A stretch of 64,000 bases of DNA from Silene latifolia. Lineage: Eukaryota; Streptophyta; Magnoliopsida; Caryophyllales; Caryophyllaceae. The notes under the pieces are model-generated. The model was given only the letters and a program-made list of their open reading frames with translations. It was not told the origin of the DNA and did not search any database. This document shows, in pieces, positions 57,275 to 64,000 of the stretch. The number at the start of each line of letters is the position of its first letter. Position 1 is the first letter of the stretch. Both the position numbers and the translations under genes were made by a program. The stretch is taken from contig NC_133529.1 of assembly GCF_048544455.1 (NCBI RefSeq), forward strand, positions 50,095,901 to 50,159,900, given 5' to 3'.

Positions 57275-58612
57275 ATGATGGCTCAAGACTTTACTTATGG
57301 AGTATTTGTTGGATCTTTTGAGTATGACTATGGGTATGGGAAGTTTGAGAAGCAAGTCAACACAAACCTACCTTACACCTCATACAATGAAAATCCTAAC
57401 TACTACCCCAATTTTTCCCACCAAAATCACCACATCCAATACCTACAACAACCAGCCACCCAAAACTCACTTTACAACCAATTCCAAATGCCACAATACA
57501 ACCACTTTCACACCTACCCACAACAAGAAGATGAACCCATTCAAAATGTGATTCTCCAAATGATGGGAGATCAACAAAACTTCTTCAAACAAATGCTAGA
57601 AGAGAGTCAAAAGAGGGATAATGTTCTTCAAGGCATTGTTGCCCAAGGTAAGGATTTGGAGATTCAAATTACCCAATTACAAGAATCCCAAGAAATCGCC
57701 CCTCACCGTTCTTTCGACATTGGACATGAATGCGAATTTGAAGTAGTAACTTTTGATATGGAAAATGAGAAATGGGAAGAGCCAACCTCCTTGAGCTCTT
57801 GTGACAATGAAAGTGTTGTGTTTGATGAGGAAGATACGAAGTTGAGTAAGCCAAGTACACTTGACCTTTGTGAGTATGAGGGTGTGTCTTTTGAAGTGAA
57901 TGTTGGGATGTTGGAGAAAGAGTTGCATGAAGCCACCATTTATGATTCGCATGAAGATAGCAACAATGATGATGAACCTAATGGATGGACTCGTAATATC
58001 ACCTTGCTTGAGGAGCTTATCCTTGAGACATTTGAGATACCCTATCATGAAGAAGAACGTCCTTCCTTTACTCGTCATGAAGACCACTTGACACCTATCA
58101 TGGAGCCAATGATCATTGAAGAGGATATGGTGGATCTTCTTCAAAAGGCCAAAGTATCATACAAGAGCCACTTGGTGAAAAAGCTCAAAGAGAAAATTGC
58201 TCGTGAGGCCGTTTGTGAAGATTTGGCACCCACAATCTCAACTCCTAAGGTATCCGATCATCAATGCTATGAAAATTCTCCTTCCACCTTGGAAGGATTG
58301 AATAATCAAAATGCTATCATCATCACCAAGATTGAAGAAGAAGTTGGTGAGTTGAAATCTCCGGATGAATATGAACCACACTTCATGCCTAGTGTTGACA
58401 AGAATCATGGGCTCATTTATTTGAAGCATCGGGAAAGCTCTAATGCTAAGAACAAAGCAAAGGAAAGAACATTCTACAAGCTTCCTTGGCCAAACTTCAT
58501 ATTCAAATTGAGCAACCCATACTTGTGCTTATTTGGAGCTTGTTCACAAGCTTTTGATCTCTTATTAAGAGCCTTGAGCTCTATGGATAAGAATTTCTAC
58601 GATTGGAACTAG
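57275..58612 (+). CDS. ORF1 of element E: Gag-tail-derived acidic protein with 23-residue repeats
   Basis: An intact frame of about 445 codons from MMAQDFTYGVFVG (open 19 codons further upstream). The first part resembles the region after the zinc knuckle of element D Gag: compare SYNENPNYYPNFS and ILQMMGDQQNFFKQM with D's NENTKFHPNLS and LQMQKNQQDFFTQM. The capsid domain and zinc knuckle themselves are missing. Then come three tandem 23-residue units (57731-57937), each starting with Cys: C-E-F-E-V-V-T-F-D..., C-D-N-E-S-V-V-F-D..., C-E-Y-E-G-V-S-F-E.... The centre is strongly acidic. The C-terminus (KLPWPNFIFKLSNPYLCLFG) is hydrophobic-aromatic. No known domain is recognised. The intact frame in a pol-less element suggests a recent or ongoing function. 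Confidence 0.8.
   Translation: MMAQDFTYGVFVGSFEYDYGYGKFEKQVNTNLPYTSYNENPNYYPNFSHQNHHIQYLQQPATQNSLYNQFQMPQYNHFHTYPQQEDEPIQNVILQMMGDQQNFFKQMLEESQKRDNVLQGIVAQGKDLEIQITQLQESQEIAPHRSFDIGHECEFEVVTFDMENEKWEEPTSLSSCDNESVVFDEEDTKLSKPSTLDLCEYEGVSFEVNVGMLEKELHEATIYDSHEDSNNDDEPNGWTRNITLLEELILETFEIPYHEEERPSFTRHEDHLTPIMEPMIIEEDMVDLLQKAKVSYKSHLVKKLKEKIAREAVCEDLAPTISTPKVSDHQCYENSPSTLEGLNNQNAIIITKIEEEVGELKSPDEYEPHFMPSVDKNHGLIYLKHRESSNAKNKAKERTFYKLPWPNFIFKLSNPYLCLFGACSQAFDLLLRALSSMDKNFYDWN
57731..57937 (+). repeat. Three tandem 69-bp units coding the 23-residue repeat
   Basis: Units begin at 57731, 57800 and 57869. The consensus is C-[ED]-x-E-x-V-x-F-[DE]-x-E-x-x-K-[LW]-x-[EK]-P-x-x-L-x-x. The third is the most diverged. 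DNA identity is low, so the duplication is old or the units were diversified. Confidence 0.72.
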
Positions 58613-59321
58613 TTTGGTGGAGTCCTATCTCAAACCACCATTTGTAAGATATTTCTTGGACCCTTTACTTTGTATAATAATGTACATTATTGCATTTGCA
58701 TTTAATTTCTTGCAAGAGAGTGGAGAGAGAGAGAGTCATCTTACATGTTTAATGAGCAAATTTCAGAAAAAGATAAGGAAAAAGAGAAAATTGGTGAAAG
58801 GGTATGTTATTGCACGAAGAAGAAAGAAAAAGAAGGAAAGGAGCTGAAGACGTGCGGATTCGAGCAAAAACGCCCGTCCTGGACAATACGTCCGTTTTCT
58901 TCACAGGACGCCCGTCCCGTATGTCACCTAAGAACAAGATTTTGCGCTGTAGTAGAATCCGGGCGGATTCAGTCCAAGACGCCCGTCCTGACCAAGCCGC
59001 CCGTCCAAGTCCCAAGACGCCCGTCTTTTTCCTCCTCTCAACCGAGAAAAATCGCTATACTAGAATCCGTGCGGATTCAAGCGAAGACGCCCGTCTTCTT
59101 TTCTCACAATCCGCCCGTCCCGAAGAAAATCCGCTCGGATTGCCCTGTTCTTTCGGATAAACCGGATTTGACCCACCCTTATCCGCTCGGATTCCCTCTT
59201 TCTTCTATATAATCACCCCCTTTCTCCCTCATTTCCTCACCTTATCAAACCCTAAAACACTCATCTCAATCCTCAAAATCACCCTTCCACCCTCAAAAAC
59301 ACTCCCATCACCCACATCAAA
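58613..59321 (+). other. Inter-ORF segment of element E with GC-rich motifs
   Basis: Noncoding. From about 58850 to 59195 it carries a dense series of the family motifs (GACGCCCGTCC, AATCCGTGCGGATT, ATCCGCTCGGATT), the same kind as in the LTR. The end is a pyrimidine-rich leader before ORF2. Confidence 0.75.
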
Positions 59322-60893
59322 ATGGCACCATTGATGAACACCAAGGGGAAAGCTAAGAAATTAGTTGAATCCATCGGAAGGAAGCGCAAGGGATCAACCT
59401 CTTCAATGCCACGGGAGGTAGTGCTACCAAGGAGCTCCCAACCCTTAATGAGGGGAGGAATTGAACAACTCGACCACTTCCAAGAGGTGCTCTTTGAATC
59501 CGATGACCACCGCATGAACTTTATCAAATTACTAGGTAAGAACTACGAACCCACTCAATTCGTAGATACTAGGGTGTTGGAAATCCTTAAGATAAGGTAC
59601 CCTACCGAGATGTTCTTTAATGGCCTTGGCATTGGGAAACTTTTCCATGCCCATGAGGAGACTTACCTTAGTCTCACCCTTGAATTCTTGAGTAGCCTTC
59701 GCATTGTGACGAATACCCACACCAATGTGGGCATGGAGTTTAGGTTGTGCAACCTAGACCATCATCTTTCACTTGAGGAATTCGCCTACATTTTCGGTCT
59801 TGAAGTGCCCACCAACTACACCGAAAAACCCGATAATTTTGGTGTGGACCTTCTTTGGAAGGCTATCTCCGGGAGGGATTTTATCCATCCAAAGCATTGC
59901 TACACCTTCACCATCCAACATCCGGTGATCCGATTCACCGAGCGCTTTGTAGCCGGTACCATCAATGGGAGGTAAGAACAAGATAGGTGTACTCTCATCG
60001 ACTTAACTTTTCTTGAATCCTATTTGAATGTGCGAGTGGTGAGGCGTTATAACTTCAATACGCCACTTGAGATACTTACTAGGTTTCATGATTTTGCTCA
60101 AGGGACCACCCAACTCAAGACCTTCGTGATGGGAGGTCTAATTACTATTTTGGCCCACCACCTTTGTCCCGGGTTCAATGCCCGAGGAACCTATATTCCT
60201 CTTGAGGGGAAGACTTAGATCGATGAGCACACCATCTTCAACAGTCAACGATGGTGTAACCACACTCGAGAAGGGAGTGTAGAGTGGCACACCAAGGGAT
60301 GCACTTCAATGATCCTTGAAGGTTGGAAGATACTGGGCATTGACCCAAGATTGAGCCCATACTCGCCTCCACCAAGCTACCTCCTTGATATCCAAATTCT
60401 TGACAATCCCCCTCAAAGGGAAGAGCTACACCGCCAAATACCTCGTGGAGCACCGGGAAGGCCTATTCGCCCACCTTCCTATGTACCTATCCCACCATAC
60501 CCTACTCCCTATACCGAATTTGAGCCGGCAATCCCCAATACCCCGGGTATTAATGATTTGATGGCACTCATGAATAGAGTGGACCTCGGGGTGCATAACG
60601 GGAGGGTCGACAACTACTTGGCCCTTTATCCCCAATACTATAACATGGCTCAACAAGGGTATGTTGACCCTAATGGTCCTAAGCCCTCTTGGGCACAACC
60701 GGAGCTCTTGTTCCCTAATCAAGGGAACCAAGCTTTGGGTCGCGACGGCGGAGGGCATCCTAGCCAAGGTGGAGGGTACTCGGGTCAAGGAGGAGAATTT
60801 GACCAAGGAGGATATTGGGGTCAAGCAAGCGGGTATGATCAAGCCGGAAGCTCTCATCGTTATGGCTATGATCAAGATGAGGATGACGAGTGA
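59322..60893 (+). pseudogene. ORF2 of element E (Athila ORF-1-type protein), two in-frame stops
   Basis: One frame of 524 codons starts MAPLMNTKGKAKKLVESIGR and ends GYDQDEDDE. It is interrupted only by TAA at 59973 and TAG at 60216. The basic head is followed by FIKLLGKNYEPTQFVDTRVL, TYLSLTLEFLSSLRIVTN, FRLCNLDHHLSLEEFAYIFG and TFVMGGLITILAHHLCPGF. A Pro-rich stretch (PSYVPIPPYPTPY) and a Gly-rich tail follow. The motif order resembles the plant ATHILA ORF-1 family. The close relative in element B (27208 on) shows that this ORF is kept where gag and pol were lost. Its function is unknown; the charged head and low-complexity tail suggest nucleic-acid binding, which is inference only. Confidence 0.78.
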
Positions 60894-60929
60894 AAGAGGC
60901 CTACCTCACCACCTCCATTTGTATGATAC

Positions 60930-60932
<3 letters not shown>

Positions 60933-61024
<92 letters not shown>
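60933..61024 (+). repeat. (TC)n microsatellite, about 92 bp
   Basis: Nearly pure CT/TC dinucleotide repeat with one CC interruption near 61007. Frames through it read Leu/Ser only and are not genes. Confidence 0.95.
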
Positions 61025-62892
61025 TTTGTATATACATTGCATTTAGTGTATTTTTCGCATGCATTTGTATTATATTTCATACCTCATTTGCATTAGCTAG
61101 CTCATATAGTGTTTAAATCGGTTTGGGGAGGTTTGATCATAAGTGACTTAAGCATTTAGCATGCATCATATAATATAGTTTAGATTGCATTCATTTGTTA
61201 TATATGCCATATAGAATTACATTTAGTTAGAGCATGCATTCATTCATATCATATCATTGCATTCGTACTTTATTTCAAAAAAATCAAAAATTCAAAAACA
61301 TGTTTTTCCTTTTCATTCCTACTCCTACATGTACATTGAGGACAATGTCCAAAATAAAGTGGGGGATGGGAATTTATATTCCAAAAATGCATAAAAATTG
61401 AAAATTTTTGAAAAATACAAAAACATGTCTTTTTATTTTAAAATCAAAAACCCATAAAATTTTTGAAAAATTTAAAAATCCAAAAACAAGTTCATTTCCT
61501 TTGTAGTGTAGTCTTGTATATTATTTTGTATATATTGTGTGTGTTCATCCTTGTTCACATTGATTGACTACGCTACATCCGAGACATGAGGATATTGAAG
61601 ACCGCATGGTATGATCTTTCCAATCTCCTTTTTCCTCTTTATGTTAATGACTATGTGGCTTTATTTTGATTTATGCGGTATAACAATGTGAATTTAGGAC
61701 TTGCATTTAGTTTATATGGCATACTAGTTGGTTGAATCATATGCATTAGGATGTTTATATGCTAGTTGCATCATGGCATATAGTTGCATGTTAGAAAATT
61801 TTGCGAAACCGTCTACTTGGGAAGCTTGACAAGTGTATATAGGCCCTAGTAGATGCTTTTTGTTCTTAATACTTTGCTTGTTAGAATACTTGTAAAACAC
61901 CCTAGGATGTGTCATGCTAGTATCCTTTGACCCATGGATTAAGGCCTAGTCAAGAGTACCTTGTGGTGTGATAACTCCTTGGCTACCGTTTCTTCCAACG
62001 TGACCCTTGAAACCATGCATCCATCCATCATCCATATTCTACCACATTTTTGTCATCAAAGGGAATGGGCACAAAAAGAAATCAATTTGAGTTCAATGAA
62101 ATGAAAAGCGAAAGAAAGTTTGCAAAAATGCATCAAATGAAAAGAGGAGCAAAAATAGAACTCTTATGCTTCAAATATAAGCCACCCTCACTACATATGG
62201 GGTGACTTTGAAAATGTTCAAAAGAATTGCAAAGAAAAGTTGAAAGTTGTCAAGTATTGAAATGCCAAACATCAAAAAGAAATGGCAAGAAAGTGTTCTC
62301 AAATGTTATATGCCACAAGAAATTGGGGGGAAAACAAACAACAAAAGCAAACTCCCAAAGTGAAATTCAAATATCTATCGATCCCTTTATCCATCGTACC
62401 CGTTTTTGTGCATGGTAGAGAGGGGATGACCCTTCTTCTTGTCTAGGCAAGATGGGGAATTCCGCGATCCTCCAGTGTTTCTAACACCATAGGGAGTATA
62501 CTCTTGACAAAAGCATTTAACGATTGAGGACAAAGGTACCCTAGCTTGACACAACTTGGAGGTGATTTATTGGTATCCTTCTAGGCTTAGTAGTTTGAAG
62601 AAATTGCATCTATGAAGGAGTGTGTATCCTTGAATTGCTTCCCCTGTAGATAATTTCCGCCACTTAGATGAGAAAAGTGGCTATTCTTTTGTAGATGCAT
62701 CCATTACTTGTTTCGTGTGCTTAATGTTTGGATGTGTTGCCATTTTGGCAAGACCCACCTTGCCTTGCAAGAAGGCATCCTACCTCATGGTTGTCTTGTT
62801 GTGAGTTGAAGGGGCGGAGTGAGACCCGCTAATTGTCTCATATCGGTTATATTAATAGGATAGTTTAAATAAAGGTCTAGTTTTTGTCACCT

Positions 62893-62931
62893 CTTTACTC
62901 GGGATGAGTAAAGGTTTGGTTTGGGGATATT
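62893..62931 (+). promoter_or_regulatory. Pre-PPT hairpin and polypurine tract, element E
   Basis: CTTTACT (62893-62899), loop CGGGATG, AGTAAAG (62907-62913), then GGTTTGGGGATAT before the LTR at 62932. This is the same position as in B and C, with stem pairs changed relative to C. Confidence 0.85.
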
Positions 62932-64000
62932 TGATGTGACCATAATTAGCGCATATTTAGCCCCCGAATTAGCCTTGTTCCCATGCTTTTTAGTGCATAT
63001 TTGGGTCATTTACTATCTTTAGTTCTTTGTTTTGCATATTCTTTGAGATTTTGATCCCTTGGTAGGAAAGGAGTAAGAATCTTGCATTTTCATGGCAAAA
63101 CGAGACTAAATTGATCGAATCCAATGACCAAGCATCAAGGAGAGACAAGATTAGAAGGCCTTTGTACATATTATAGTAGATGAGCAATGTTGAGAAAGGA
63201 TCCTTGAGTCCCCAAGGAAATCCCCAAGGATTTTATGAAGAAAAGGGTAGAAAAGAAGAAGAAAGATTGCTGAGGTACAATCCGAGCGGTTTCTCCCCAA
63301 TCCGCATGTCCTCCACAAGCACAATCCGTGCGGTTTTCCCCAAATACGCTCGGATTAGAAGCAACCAGAATCCGCCCGGATTCTCCACCATCCGCCCGCG
63401 TTCCACCGCCAGAATCCGCCCGTCCCGACTCCAAAACGCACGGATTCCTTTACAGCGCAAATTCGTCTTCTCCAAGCCACAAAGAAAGAAGCCCTTCCTT
63501 CGAAAAATACCGGCTCCTCCCTGCTCAATCTAAAAAGTGTAATTACTAGTTTAGCCCTTAGTTAACCCTAATGCATCCACCTAATTTCCACTATAAATAC
63601 CCCATTTGTAATAATCAAAAGAGAGAGATTTATTATTGAGGGATCTCTTATCAAGCTTTCTTAGATTAGATTATGAGTAGATTAGAATAGATTAATCTCA
63701 ATCTTTCCACAAATTTCACATTAATCTCTCCTTAATTATTGTTCAAGTTTGTTGCTTTTGGGTAATTGAAGATTATTGGGTTATTATTGGAGGATTGACA
63801 ACTCTTCATCAATCAATCAAGTTTCTTCTATTATTCTTTGCTTTATTATCATCTCAAGTTTGGTATAATTCCTTTACTCTTTAATCTTTATTGTTCATTT
63901 CTTCATTCTATTATCATGTTTATTCTTGTTGTGATGATTGACACCATTAATGACATATTTCTCATGATAATGAGTGAGTAGATTCTTTAGCTAGGATTAA
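62932..64000 (+). repeat. 3' LTR of element E, first 1069 bp
   Basis: It matches 55396-56464 with about 20 differences, half of them in the motif array at 63276-63450. The TATA box is at 63592-63599. It continues beyond the window. Confidence 0.93.

Larger units (their letters stand above)
60894..62931 (+). other. Noncoding 3' region of element E
   Basis: Two kilobases without a gene, parallel to element B (37098-39172). Order: a (TC)n tract; internal PPT-like GGTTTGGGGAGGTTTGAT (61120-61137); hairpin ACATTG-AGGA-CAATGT (61333-61348) followed by 'aaaataaagtgggggatggg'; A/T tracts; conserved phrases. The pre-PPT hairpin CTTTACT-CGGGATG-AGTAAAG (62893-62913) and PPT GGTTTGGGGATAT from 62918 come last. 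Confidence 0.82.
55396..64000 (+). mobile_element. Athila-like element E, non-autonomous, 3' LTR cut by window end
   Basis: It consists of a 5' LTR of 1723 bp, a perfect tRNA-Asp PBS, ORF1 (gag-derived tail protein), ORF2 (Athila ORF-1 type), a 2-kb noncoding 3' region, hairpin and PPT, and the start of the 3' LTR. There is no capsid, zinc knuckle, protease, RT or integrase. The LTRs differ at about 20 of 1069 comparable positions. It inserted in gag of element D; the left target is GAAGT (55391-55395). Confidence 0.92.

Noticed and set aside
60890-61116. Leu/Ser-rich frames through the CT repeat
   Set aside because: They are products of a simple dinucleotide repeat with no start context or homology.
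1-64000. Intact host genes, rRNA, telomeric or centromeric satellite
   Set aside because: None found. All long frames belong to transposable elements, and no tandem satellite or rRNA sequence was recognised.

Overview
The window is nuclear DNA of a flowering plant, most likely a eudicot. The species cannot be fixed from sequence alone. It is AT-rich and consists almost entirely of nested transposable elements; I see no intact host gene. Nine insertion events can be ordered from long terminal repeats (LTRs), primer-binding sites (PBS) and target-site duplications (TSDs), several of which match exactly.

Layout. The oldest host piece is an En/Spm (CACTA) transposase exon at 51520-51745. A Ty1/copia element, 'copia-B' (<4705-51395), sits beside it. 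Copia-B was then hit by: (i) an Athila-like Ty3/gypsy element A in its 5' LTR (1-4704, minus strand, running out of the window on the left); (ii) copia-A1 (6982-24770, TSD GTTAG), itself split by the minus-strand copia-A2 (9621-18698); (iii) Athila-like B (25968-40823, TSD CATGC), itself split by Athila-like C (28253-36649, TSD CTCCT); (iv) a CACTA transposon in its 3' LTR (45233-50839, TSD TGG) that carries a PCNA gene fragment and a solo LTR (46725-48041, TSD AATCG). To the right, Athila-like D (from 51746) interrupts the transposase exon and is itself broken inside gag by Athila-like E (55396 to beyond the window end).

How the pieces work together. Only copia-A2 and element A still show recognisable pol domains, both broken. 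A1, B, C and E lack a readable pol, yet A1, C and E have LTR pairs about 98-99% identical by eye, so they were probably mobilised in trans by helper elements. What they keep is therefore informative: paired GC-rich motifs just upstream of the LTR TATA box, a base-paired hairpin before the polypurine tract (PPT), an internal PPT-like copy, an Athila 'ORF-1'-type protein, and in the copia elements a repeated leader motif and a conserved 3' UTR.

The strongest unexplained signal is a set of family-specific short motifs placed about 20-21 bp apart in every Athila-like LTR here. It is clearest in element C, where the perfect 10-bp palindrome GTCGATCGAC occurs as eleven pairs, ten of them in an exact 21-bp register.
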